64,000 bases of DNA from CAXBID01 sp963815305. Its GTDB lineage: Bacteria; Bacteroidota; Bacteroidia; Flavobacteriales; Flavobacteriaceae. Position numbers and translations under genes: made by a program. The notes beneath the pieces are model-generated. The model was not told where the DNA came from. It did not search any database and saw only the letters and a program-made list of their open reading frames with translations. The DNA is taken from the NCBI GenBank assembly GCA_963815305.1, contig CAWFFW010000001.1, positions 1,550,001-1,614,000 of the forward strand. The letters are read 5' to 3'. Position 1 is the first letter of the stretch. Each line of letters begins with the position of its first letter. Shown piece after piece: positions 8,540-16,734 of the stretch.

Positions 8540-9616
8540 TTATATCAAATCATCACTAGCCTTTAACTTTTCAGTATTTTCAGCCAATTGCAACTCGTCA
8601 ATTATTTTTTGAATATCGCCATTAATAATATTACTTAAGTCATAAAGTGTTAATCCGATTCTATGATCGGTAACTCGCCCTTGCGGGTAGTTGTAAGTTC
8701 TAATTTTAGCACTTCTATCGCCACTCGTTACCATTGTTCCTCTTAAAGCAGCATCCTCTTCCATCTTTTTAGCTAACTCTAAATCATATAAACGCGAACG
8801 TAATACCTTAAAAGCCTTTTCTTTATTTTTATGCTGCGACTTCTGATCTTGGCATTGCGCTACTAAACCTGTTGGAATATGCGTTAAACGAACCGCAGAA
8901 TACGTGGTGTTTACAGATTGCCCACCAGGACCAGACGAACAAAAAAAATCAATACGAACATCTTTTGGATTAATCTCTACATCAAACTCCTCGGCTTCTG
9001 GAAATACCATCATGGTAGCTGCACTTGTATGAACACGTCCTTGTGTTTCGGTTTGAGGCACACGTTGTACACGATGCACACCAGCTTCAAACTTTAAAGT
9101 TCCATAAACATCATCACCAGTAACTTCAAACTGAATTTCTTTAAAACCACCGTTTGTTCCTTCACTAAAATCTACAGTATCAACTTTCCAACCTCTACTT
9201 TCACAATATTTGGTGTACATTCTAAATAAATCGCCGGCAAAAATACTCGCTTCGTCACCACCCGTTCCTGCACGTAATTCTACTACTGCATTTTTAGAAT
9301 CTTCAGGATCTTTAGGTATTAATAATACTTTTATCTCCTCTTCAAGTCTTGCTAAACCTTCTTTAGCTTCATCATACTGCATTTTAGCCATTTCCACCAT
9401 TTCAGGTTCACTTCCATCAGAAATGATTTCTTCAGCTTCAGCCAAATTATTAGTAAACTCAATGTATTGTTCTCGCTTATCCATAAGAATTCGCAAGTCT
9501 TTATAATCTCTATTTAGAGCAACATAACGTTTTTGGTCGGTAACAATATCGGGTTGAATAATTAAATCGCTTACCTCATCAAAACGTTGCTTTACTATTT
9601 GTAATTTCTCTAACAT
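8540..9616 (-). CDS. prfA: Peptide chain release factor 1
   Basis: Ends translation at UAA and UAG. A 358-residue protein with the normal RF architecture: N-terminal helical domain, then the codon-reading region with a PxT tripeptide (PQT, residues 187-189, in HRVQRVPQTETQG), which is the RF1-type specificity loop, then the GGQ catalytic motif (231-233, in SSGPGGQSVNT) that reaches the peptidyl-transferase centre. Start is ATG 9616. Upstream of pyrF on the same strand. Confidence 0.96.
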   Translation of the reverse strand: MLEKLQIVKQRFDEVSDLIIQPDIVTDQKRYVALNRDYKDLRILMDKREQYIEFTNNLAEAEEIISDGSEPEMVEMAKMQYDEAKEGLARLEEEIKVLLIPKDPEDSKNAVVELRAGTGGDEASIFAGDLFRMYTKYCESRGWKVDTVDFSEGTNGGFKEIQFEVTGDDVYGTLKFEAGVHRVQRVPQTETQGRVHTSAATMMVFPEAEEFDVEINPKDVRIDFFCSSGPGGQSVNTTYSAVRLTHIPTGLVAQCQDQKSQHKNKEKAFKVLRSRLYDLELAKKMEEDAALRGTMVTSGDRSAKIRTYNYPQGRVTDHRIGLTLYDLSNIINGDIQKIIDELQLAENTEKLKASDDLI

Positions 9617-9735
9617 CTGCCTTTTTTAATTGAGAATCAAAAATACGATAATTTATGAATTCTTAGTAACTATAAACTACGGTAATCATTCAATGTCGAA
9701 AATATTTTTAGTCACATTACGTTATTGAATATACA

Positions 9736-10023
9736 ATGCAACAATTAGCATCCATTTTCCTTTTTTACAGACCATTTATCATATGGTCATTTGGAATTAA
9801 TACCCTTCTCGCTATTCGTGGATATGGTATTATTCCCTTTTTTTTGATAAAGCTATTTTTAGTTGTTTTTTTATGGTACATAATTAAGGAAACTAATGCA
9901 AAACGAAAGCTTATGGTTTATAAAAACTTAGGTATATCTACATTTAAATTATTCTTTATTTTATATCTTATTGATTTATTTTTAAGCGTTCCCTTTCTAT
10001 TTGTTTTAAAGGAATTTATATGA
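9736..10023 (+). CDS. Small membrane protein, former partner of an ABC ATPase
   Basis: A 95-residue protein with about three hydrophobic segments (PFIIWSFGINTLLAI, FFLIKLFLVVFLWYII and LFFILYLIDLFLSV). No family recognised. Its TGA stop (10021-10023) overlaps the ATG (10020-10022) of the following ABC ATPase gene, an ATGA overlap that implies translational coupling. Because the ATPase gene is dead, this gene is probably now without its partner. Confidence 0.6.
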   Translation: MQQLASIFLFYRPFIIWSFGINTLLAIRGYGIIPFFLIKLFLVVFLWYIIKETNAKRKLMVYKNLGISTFKLFFILYLIDLFLSVPFLFVLKEFI

Positions 10024-10681
10024 TTTTTGAAATTGGTAAATAGAACTTTCTTTTAACGAAAAACGGGGTTTAAATGGTATTTATTTAGACGCTGAAACAG
10101 GAAAAGTAACGGGCGTTTTGGGGTGTAATAGTTGTGGTAAGAGTAGCTTACTCCATATTGTTTTTGGTAGTTTAAAAACTAAATACTAGCTTATTAGAAT
10201 AGATAATAAACCTATACTAAAACCTTTATATCTAACAAAATTAGTTGCTTATTTACCGCCGTACAACTTCATTCCTAATTCCATAAAAATTAAAAGCATT
10301 TTTAAGCTTTTTGAAATTTCATGGTACGATTTTATTACTGTTTTTGAAACCTTTGATGTATTTAAAAACTCAAAAATTAATAAATTATCTGGAGGTGAAC
10401 GTCGTTTAATTGAAACTTATATTATTTTGAAAAGTAATAGAAAAATAGTTTTATTGGACGAACCCTTTTCACATTTAGCACCTTTGTATGTTGACAAGAT
10501 AAAAAAACTCATTTTTGAAGAAAAAAATAATAAAGCTATTATAATAACAGATCATGTGTATAAGGATATTGTAGATGTTTTTAATACTTTATACCTTATA
10601 ACATATGGTAACTCTAAGCTTATTAACAGACTTAATGAGTTAGAGGATTATAAAGATTTAAGTATTGGAAGTATTCCATAA
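10020..10681 (+). pseudogene. ABC transporter ATP-binding protein, broken by frameshift and stop
   Basis: Frame from ATG 10020 (MIFEIGK) hits TAG at 10041; the true frame resumes one base off at about 10043 (ELSFNEKRGLNGIYLDAETG). It then meets a second, in-frame TAG at 10187-10189. The rest is intact to 10681. Remaining hallmarks: degraded Walker A (GVLGCNSCGKSSLL, where NG is normal before CGKS), signature LSGGERR near 10387, Walker B KIVLLDEPF near 10447, and the H-loop in IIITDHVYKD. Two independent lesions plus a changed P-loop indicate real loss of function rather than a sequencing error. Confidence 0.85.
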
Positions 10682-10687
10682 TTTCAC

Positions 10688-11647
10688 TTAAAAATCAACA
10701 GCAACACCAACGCCTAAAAACTGCTTCCATTGTACTTTAGCTCCAGCTTCATCAGACTCACCTTCAACCGTGGTAGGTCTTTGCGTTTTAACATCGTCAT
10801 CATAACGAATATGAGAACCTAAAGTAGCCCGAACAAAACTATTTACTTTAAAATCGAAATCGACCCGCCAGTCTAAATCTACATTCCCAAAATTATTCCT
10901 ATAATCTGAGTATAAACTAACACGATGCTTCAGGTTAATATTTTCGGCTACTTCCATTTCGTAGCTGTTATTTATTAATATTCCAACCTCGTTTCTAATA
11001 CGCTCGCCACTCTTAATAAGATTACCTTCATCATCATAAATAGCAGGTTCCACACCAAACGAACCCGCATTGGCCAATTCTTCATCTAAAACAAAAGTGG
11101 CTTTTAAGGTTAACGGAGAAAAATAAAATGAAAGTTGTTCAATCTTTTTTCCATATTCCATACCACCACCAAAAAATAAATATCCTGGTGCCATAAATCT
11201 AGAAATTGGATTATCCTTATTGGGATATTTGTAACCGTTAGTTAACTGTGTTCTGAAATTAAATTTTGCCGAATAAAACCAGTTTGAAGACTGACTTGAA
11301 TTATAACCAATATCTGAATTTATTTCAAATAAATCATCTGTTTTTCGGGTTTCTCTAGACTCTTGCTTATTTATACCATAACGCACGGAAGCATTATTTC
11401 TCCAATTAAAATACTTGTCTTTGTAATTTGCCGAAGATTCCATTCCAATAAGACCAGAAATAGAATTACTACCACCAGAATTCCAGTTTGTAAAAGACAC
11501 TTGACTTAAATCAAAATAGGCTTTATTTTTATTTTTCCATTCCGGACCATCATATTTTTCTTTCTTCTTCTTTAAAAATAGAGAATCTGGTTGTGCACTA
11601 ATGGCTAAAGAAAATAAACAAACGAGGGTTAAAAGACTGTTTTTCAT
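10688..11647 (-). CDS. DUF3078 domain outer membrane protein
   Basis: 319 residues. A signal peptide (LLTLVCLFSLAISAQ) is followed by a beta-strand-rich protein in which aromatic and charged residues alternate (FDLSQVSFTNWNSGGSNS), ending in a C-terminal strand LGVGVAVDF suited to outer membrane insertion. This fits DUF3078, a Bacteroidota family of predicted barrels of unknown function. It is 75 bases downstream of purM on the same strand. Confidence 0.85.
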   Translation of the reverse strand: MKNSLLTLVCLFSLAISAQPDSLFLKKKKEKYDGPEWKNKNKAYFDLSQVSFTNWNSGGSNSISGLIGMESSANYKDKYFNWRNNASVRYGINKQESRETRKTDDLFEINSDIGYNSSQSSNWFYSAKFNFRTQLTNGYKYPNKDNPISRFMAPGYLFFGGGMEYGKKIEQLSFYFSPLTLKATFVLDEELANAGSFGVEPAIYDDEGNLIKSGERIRNEVGILINNSYEMEVAENINLKHRVSLYSDYRNNFGNVDLDWRVDFDFKVNSFVRATLGSHIRYDDDVKTQRPTTVEGESDEAGAKVQWKQFLGVGVAVDF

Positions 11648-11722
11648 GCGTATTCGTTAGGCTGTTTTGAAGTTTAAAAATTTATCAAAAACTATTCCGT
11701 TTTTAATTAAAATATTGCATTT

Positions 11723-12901
11723 TTAATATACAAACTCCCCAAACTCTGATTTTATTGTAAGCTTTTTAGTTTTTGAAGATTCGACACGCCCGATGATTTT
11801 AGCGTTTACGTGAAACGATTTAGAGATTGCAATAATATCGTTAGCTATTTCTGGGTTTACGTACAGTTCCATTCTATGTCCACAATTAAAAACTTGATAC
11901 ATTTCTTTCCAATCTGTTTTGGATTGCTCTTGTATCAATTTAAAAAGCGGAGGAATAGAAAACATATTATCTTTTACAATATGAAATTCATCAATAAAAT
12001 GAAGAATTTTAGTTTGTGCACCACCTGAACAATGCACCATACCATGTAAAGTTTCAGAATTATATTGGGATAGGATTTTTTTAATTATTGGCGCATAGGT
12101 ACGTGTTGGCGATAATACCAATTTACCAGCATCAATTGGAGAATCTTTAACAGAATCCGTTAATTTTACAGCTCCAGAATATACTAAATCTTCTGGAACA
12201 GCGGCATCAAAACTTTCAGGGTATTTTTTGGCTAAATATTTACTAAATACGTCATGTCTGGCCGATGTTAATCCATTACTACCCATACCTCCGTTATACT
12301 GCTTCTCATAAGTAGCCTGCCCAAAACTTTCTAATCCTACAATAACATCACCCGCTTTTATATTTGCATTGTCAATAACATCAGTACGTTTCATTCTTGC
12401 GGTTACGGTAGAATCCACTATAATAGTTCTAACCAAATCGCCAACATCGGCAGTTTCGCCGCCTGTAGAATGGATGGTTACACCAAAGGATTTTAAATCT
12501 GTAAGCAATTCTTCAGTTCCATTAATTATAGCTGATAAAACCTCGCCAGTAATTAAACTTTTATTTCTTCCGATAGTTGAAGATAACATGATATTATCAG
12601 TTGCACCAACACACAATAAGTCGTCAATATTCATTATTAAAGCATCTTGTGCAATGCCTTTCCATACTGAAATATCGCCTGTTTCTTTCCAATACATGTA
12701 AGCTAAAGACGATTTTGTACCCGCACCATCGGCATGCATAATCAAACAATAATCCTCATCATTTGTTAAATAATCTGGAACGATCTTACAAAAGGCTTTA
12801 GGGAACAAACCTTTATCAATATTTTTAATAGCGTTATGCACATCTTCTTTTGATGCTGAAACACCGCGCTGCGCATAACGTTTTGAAACTTCTTGACTCA
12901 T
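11723..12901 (-). CDS. purM: Phosphoribosylformylglycinamidine cyclo-ligase (AIR synthetase)
   Basis: Fifth step of purine synthesis: FGAM plus ATP to AIR. At 392 residues it is the longer form usual in Bacteroidota, rather than the ~345 residues of E. coli PurM. Visible family features: YAQRGVSASKEDVHNAI at the N-terminus, HADGAGTKSSLAY (dimer/ATP region), NIDDLLCVGA, STGGETADVGD and GHRMELYV. Start is ATG 12901. Confidence 0.92.
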   Translation of the reverse strand: MSQEVSKRYAQRGVSASKEDVHNAIKNIDKGLFPKAFCKIVPDYLTNDEDYCLIMHADGAGTKSSLAYMYWKETGDISVWKGIAQDALIMNIDDLLCVGATDNIMLSSTIGRNKSLITGEVLSAIINGTEELLTDLKSFGVTIHSTGGETADVGDLVRTIIVDSTVTARMKRTDVIDNANIKAGDVIVGLESFGQATYEKQYNGGMGSNGLTSARHDVFSKYLAKKYPESFDAAVPEDLVYSGAVKLTDSVKDSPIDAGKLVLSPTRTYAPIIKKILSQYNSETLHGMVHCSGGAQTKILHFIDEFHIVKDNMFSIPPLFKLIQEQSKTDWKEMYQVFNCGHRMELYVNPEIANDIIAISKSFHVNAKIIGRVESSKTKKLTIKSEFGEFVY

Positions 12902-12959
12902 AATGATATATTGAAATGCAAAGTAAAGGAATATTTTAAAAAATAAGAGGCTTAAATTA

Positions 12960-12978
12960 CAATATGAAATACGATTTA
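12960..12978 (+). repeat. 19-base repeat, copy 1 (other copy 42750-42768)
   Basis: CAATATGAAATACGATTTA is identical at both positions and in the same orientation; flanking bases differ. Both copies are intergenic. Origin unknown. Confidence 0.5.
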
Positions 12979-13086
12979 TTAACGAGTTTTAAGCAAAGGG
13001 CGATGAACATGATGTACAAGTATACCTTACTTGACTTTGTGAAAATTTCGCCTATCTTCGTTTTGACAACTGATATAAATCATTAA
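12964..13086 (+). CDS. Possible 40-residue peptide, uncertain
   Basis: ATG 12964 to TAA 13084-13086 (MKYDLLTSFKQRAMNMMYKY...). Its first 15 bases are inside a 19-base sequence that recurs at 42750-42768, where a different short frame follows, so this may be a repeat fragment and not a gene. Coding status is doubtful. Confidence 0.2.
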   Translation: MKYDLLTSFKQRAMNMMYKYTLLDFVKISPIFVLTTDINH

Positions 13087-13133
13087 AACGCAACCATACC
13101 TTAGCATTAGCACATATTTAAGAGAAAAACGAA

Positions 13134-13622
13134 ATGATACATTTAATAGTTGGAAATACAGGTTCTGGAAAAACGACCTACTCAAAAGAATTGAAAAGAA
13201 AAACGAATGGAATTATCTTTTCAATTGATAAATGGAATAAAACACTATTTTTAGATGACAAAAAAACAATTGATGGATTAGAATGGTTTCTCGAAAGAAT
13301 AGAACGTGCTGAAAAAATCATTTTAGATTTAGTCAATCAGTTGGAAAACTCAAAAACCGATTCTATTCTAGATTTAGGACTTTCAAAATTTAAACATCGA
13401 GAGAAATTTAGAAAGTTTGCAGATTTGAATAACTATGGATTAAAAATTCATTATTTAGATGTTTCAAAAGAAATTCGACTTCATAGAATTATGAAAAGAA
13501 ATGCTGAAAAAGGTGCTACTTTTGAGTTCGAAGTAAGCAAAGAAGATTTTGATTTTATGGAAAACTGGTTTGAAGAACCAAATGAGAAAGAAATGGAAAG
13601 AGGAATAAAAATTGAAGCATAA
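13134..13622 (+). CDS. P-loop NTPase / small kinase-like protein
   Basis: 162 residues. Starts with a Walker A (IVGNTGSGKTTYSK, residues 5-18) and has a zeta-toxin/shikimate-kinase-like layout: D34 in FSIDKWN, then a lid region (RLHRIMKRNAEKG) with arginines that could bind phosphates. Such stand-alone AAA_33-type kinases phosphorylate small molecules or nucleotides; the substrate here is unknown. It is 51 bases upstream of the Crp/Fnr gene on the same strand and may be co-transcribed. Confidence 0.75.
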   Translation: MIHLIVGNTGSGKTTYSKELKRKTNGIIFSIDKWNKTLFLDDKKTIDGLEWFLERIERAEKIILDLVNQLENSKTDSILDLGLSKFKHREKFRKFADLNNYGLKIHYLDVSKEIRLHRIMKRNAEKGATFEFEVSKEDFDFMENWFEEPNEKEMERGIKIEA

Positions 13623-13673
13623 AAACTATTGCAAAACTCTTAAAACTTCAAAGAGATAACATTACAAGAACTT

Positions 13674-14252
13674 ATGGAAAATACTTTAGTAGAAATGATG
13701 TCTAATTTCATGGACTTAACAAATGAAGAAAAAGAAGGAATTAAAGAAGCTTTCCCTATTAAAAAATTTCCAAAAGAAACCCATTTATTAAAAGAAGGGC
13801 AAATTGCAAAAAACGCCTATGTTGTAATAAATGGTTGTATTAGGGAATATTATATTCAAAATGGCGAAGAAATAACTTCTGAATTTTATACTGAAATGCA
13901 ATCCGCAGTAAATTTTGATAGTATGGCAAATAATAAACCTTCTAAATATTATTTTACATGTACAGAAGAAACTACTGTAGCAATTATGAATTCTGAAAAA
14001 GAAAATGCTTTGTATAAAAAGTTTCCTCGCTTTGGGGAGGTTTGTAGGGTAGAAATGGAAAAAATTCTTGGAGCAAGTCAGGAAAGTTTATTGACTTTTA
14101 AAAACTCTACACCAAAAGAACGTTACTTAAATTTGCTAAAAAACAGACCTAAATTATTGCAGAGAGTTCCTCAATACCAACTAGCAAGTTACCTAGGAGT
14201 AAAGCCAGAAACGTTGAGTAGAATTCGTAAAAGAATTACTTTATCAGAATAA
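13674..14252 (+). CDS. Crp/Fnr family transcriptional regulator
   Basis: 192 residues. Residues ~25-115 form a cyclic-nucleotide-binding-like beta-barrel (THLLKEGQIAKNAYVVINGC); the C-terminal ~45 residues are a HTH (QYQLASYLGVKPETLSRIRK). No FNR-type cysteine cluster is visible, so oxygen sensing by Fe-S is unlikely. The stop (14250-14252) abuts the stop of the convergent methyltransferase gene (14253). Target unknown. Confidence 0.85.
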   Translation: MENTLVEMMSNFMDLTNEEKEGIKEAFPIKKFPKETHLLKEGQIAKNAYVVINGCIREYYIQNGEEITSEFYTEMQSAVNFDSMANNKPSKYYFTCTEETTVAIMNSEKENALYKKFPRFGEVCRVEMEKILGASQESLLTFKNSTPKERYLNLLKNRPKLLQRVPQYQLASYLGVKPETLSRIRKRITLSE

Positions 14253-14888
14253 TCAATTAATTTTTCTTGCCACAATATAATATTCTGTGGCTGGTTTATC
14301 AATTAATATTGCGGTTTCGATAATTTTAAAACCACAACTTTCAATTTTTTGTTCTAACTCTTTTATTGTGAAAAATTTTAAATACGGAAGAATTTTTAAT
14401 TTTTTTAAAATGAAGATAATACTACCTGATAAAACTCCAACAAATGTTCTTTCTTCTTTTAAACAAGCTGTAGAAGTAATAATTAAACCATTTGGTTTTA
14501 GTAAGTAGTTAATTCGCTTTAAAACAGTTTCACAGTCTTTAAAATAAAGTAAAATATTCAGTGCTAAAATAGTATCAAAACTAGCTCTTTTAAACTTTTT
14601 ATCATAAAGTGATGTTTGTAAAAAAGAGATGTTATTAATTTGATTATTAGTTGTTTTTTTTATTCCTATTTCTATCATTTTAGACGAAATATCAAAAGCT
14701 TGTATTTCTTGAACATCTTTTGCAAATTCAAATGAATATAAACCTGTTGCACAAGCAAAATCTAGTACAGAATCACTTTTTTTAAAGTGCTTTTTACTTT
14801 TATTGATAATTAAACGATAAACTTCATCTTTAGCTTTCTTATCGTAATTTTTAGAAATTTTGTTCCAGAATTTTTCAGTTTTATACAT
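14253..14888 (-). CDS. Class I SAM-dependent methyltransferase
   Basis: 211 residues. SAM-binding motif I is DSVLDFACATGLYSFEFA (residues ~39-56); the acidic motif II is AFDISSKMIEIG; a later LALNILLYFKD matches motif IV of Methyltransf_11/25 proteins. A hydrophobic stretch (FVGVLSGSIIFILKKLKILPYL) suggests the substrate is a lipid or quinone-like molecule, which is only an inference. Convergent with the Crp/Fnr gene, no spacing. Confidence 0.8.
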   Translation of the reverse strand: MYKTEKFWNKISKNYDKKAKDEVYRLIINKSKKHFKKSDSVLDFACATGLYSFEFAKDVQEIQAFDISSKMIEIGIKKTTNNQINNISFLQTSLYDKKFKRASFDTILALNILLYFKDCETVLKRINYLLKPNGLIITSTACLKEERTFVGVLSGSIIFILKKLKILPYLKFFTIKELEQKIESCGFKIIETAILIDKPATEYYIVARKIN

Positions 14889-14953
14889 TTTTTTCAGAAT
14901 ATAAATCCATATTTTAAATACATGAAATAAGTTTAATAAAAAAATCTATTAAT

Positions 14954-15243
14954 TTAACTTAACCTTCTAAAAAGAAACCTGAGGTATATTTTTTTACCAT
15001 AGTATTTTATATAATTTGGAGAAACATACCAATTCAAATCCTCATCTCCTATTTCATTGTTAATAATATATAAATTTGAAATTTCAAAAGACGATTTTTC
15101 ATTTAAGATTCTTTCACATTAAATTTCTAAAGCTACTGCTATAGATTGAAAAAGATTCATTTCTCTTTTCTTTTGTAATTTCTTCGTTTTGTGATTTTAC
15201 AATAGAAAAGGAAAAAAGAAGTACAGGTATTAGAATTTTTTTT
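14954..15243 (-). pseudogene. Decayed small secreted protein gene
   Basis: On the minus strand one frame encodes a signal peptide and early mature part (ILIPVLLFSFSIVKSQNEE, then NESFSIYSSSFRNLM) and stops at TGA near 15119. The next frame continues with ERILNEKSSFEISNLYIINN and DLNWYVSPNYIKYYGKK to a TAA at 14954-14956. The start is lost: where an ATG-AAA start is expected there is ATA followed by a 9-base A run in the wrong phase. So start loss and at least one frameshift. The original family is not recognised. Confidence 0.55.
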
Positions 15244-15276
15244 TATAAAAAAAGGTTTTCAGTTTTATGCGTTTTT

Positions 15277-15897
15277 TTAAAATCTAAATCCGAAATTTAA
15301 ACTTGGCTCAAACTTATATCCAGGTTTTCCTTCTTCTGTCTTTGCAAAATCTTCAGGGAAATTAGTATCAACAGGCCAATATTTTAAGGCATAAGCAGGT
15401 TCTATATAAAAACGATTTTTAAAAAATTCAAAACGATAACCTACCATTGCTTGCAGATATAATTGAAAACCTTTTTGAGTTTTTTTATCATCTACATCAT
15501 GATATTGTTTTACAAAAGAAGTTGCAGAAATTGTTGTAAAAGCTCCTTTCCAATGAAAACGTTGATACCCAATTCCAATACCAGTAGCTCTAACATATCC
15601 AGGGTAATCCTGTTCCGAATTTCCGTAGGTACCCAATGGCTCAGAATATCTCCACGTATTAAACTCAACAAATAGTCTATCTTTTTGATTAAGTCTATAT
15701 CCATAAGTAAATAAAAAATAGTCTGGAGATTCGTCAGCTATAACATTACCGAGCATAAAAAAAGACGATCCTATGGAATGTCTGTATTTTACATCTTCTT
15801 GATTGGTTTCTTTTAATTTTGTAGATGCCTTTTTTTGACCATAAGAAAATATAGAAATCAATATAAAAACGACAGATACTCTTATTTTAAAATTCAT
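15277..15897 (-). CDS. Outer membrane beta-barrel family protein
   Basis: 206 residues. A signal peptide (VVFILISIFSYGQ) is followed by an alternating beta-strand pattern: FLFTYGYRLNQKDRLFVEFN, GIGIGYQRFHWKG and LYLQAMVGYRFEFF, ending in EPSLNFGFRF, a terminal Phe typical of barrels recognised by BAM. No specific family is recognised. The decayed secreted-protein gene lies just downstream, so the two may once have formed a small locus. Confidence 0.7.
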   Translation of the reverse strand: MNFKIRVSVVFILISIFSYGQKKASTKLKETNQEDVKYRHSIGSSFFMLGNVIADESPDYFLFTYGYRLNQKDRLFVEFNTWRYSEPLGTYGNSEQDYPGYVRATGIGIGYQRFHWKGAFTTISATSFVKQYHDVDDKKTQKGFQLYLQAMVGYRFEFFKNRFYIEPAYALKYWPVDTNFPEDFAKTEEGKPGYKFEPSLNFGFRF

Positions 15898-16545
15898 TAT
15901 TTAAGATTTTAATTATTTATACCTGCAAATCTAAATCCTTATTAAATATTATAAATTGACTATAGTCAAGAAGTGAAAAGCATCTTTTTAATTCTGCCAA
16001 AACTATTAAGATTATAAGAGCCTACTCATTAGATATTAGTTTTAGTAGTTAGTAAGAATTAATTAAGAGGATTAACTTTCTGCTAAAAACACGATAACTT
16101 CGTTTAACTTCAGATATAAAGCATTATAACGTTGGTAATCAAATCAATTAACCACACATTATACATTATTTCCCATAAATTATAAAGGAGAAAATAAAGA
16201 ATTAGTATTTAAAAATGAATCTTTACAAAACTGTTGAATTTGAAATTCGAAAAGGACTTTTTGGGTTTTCAATGTTGACAAGATCTATAGTCTCTGCGTA
16301 TATAATAACCAATTCTCTCTTTTGTGCTTTCTGCTTATTTGTCTAATTTAATTAATGACAAACTTAAGCCGTGTATAAGCTATGGCTGGATCTGTTCTCA
16401 CTTGAAAAATCCTATTAATTTTCTTGGTCGATAATTATTTACTAATTAGGTACTTAAACACGTCACTAATCATAAATATAAACGCTAAACGAATCTTTCC
16501 ATAAAAAAATTAATTTTGATTAAAAACACAAGTTAACAAATATGC
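15898..16545. other. Intergenic region with a 38-base repeat and a conserved-looking block
   Basis: About 650 bases with no credible gene. It contains an inverted copy of a 38-base repeat (16095-16132; partner 22218-22255) and, at about 16365-16490, a more GC-rich, non-random block beginning near AGCCGTGTATAAGCTATGGC. That block resembles intergenic repeats I associate with Flavobacteriaceae, but I cannot verify this here. Confidence 0.4.
16095..16132 (-). repeat. 38-base dispersed repeat, copy 1
   Basis: Its reverse complement (ACGTTATAATGCTTTATATC then TGAAGTTAAACGAAGTTA) matches 22218-22255 at 35 of 38 positions, in opposite orientation. Both copies are intergenic. Confidence 0.7.
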
Positions 16546-16701
16546 GCGTTAGGGATTGCAGTGGAAATCCTTTTTAAAAAGAACCCAAAATTAAATAAAC
16601 TTTAAAGTAAATAATAATCACATTGCCACGTCGGTTAATCCTCGCTATAATGTTTTTAAAAAGATTATAACGCAAAGCCCGACCCCTTTTCGGGGTAACG
16701 A
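16546..16701 (+). repeat. GCGTTA...TAACG element, copy 1 (REP/MITE-like)
   Basis: Begins GCGTTAGGGATTGCAGTGG and ends with a hairpin CCCC-TTTTC-GGGG and TAACG. Its hairpin end is 35 bases beyond the glnN stop, so glnN transcripts would read the hairpin first. Two more copies are at 20287-20467 (minus) and 57463-57624. The ends are conserved between copies, the middle much less. Confidence 0.75.
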
Positions 16702-16734
16702 TCAAATTTTAAATATTTTCCTGAATAGTAAATA

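Noticed and set aside
16546..16701. Insertion sequence
   Set aside because: Only ~155 bases with no transposase frame; better described as a REP/MITE-like element.
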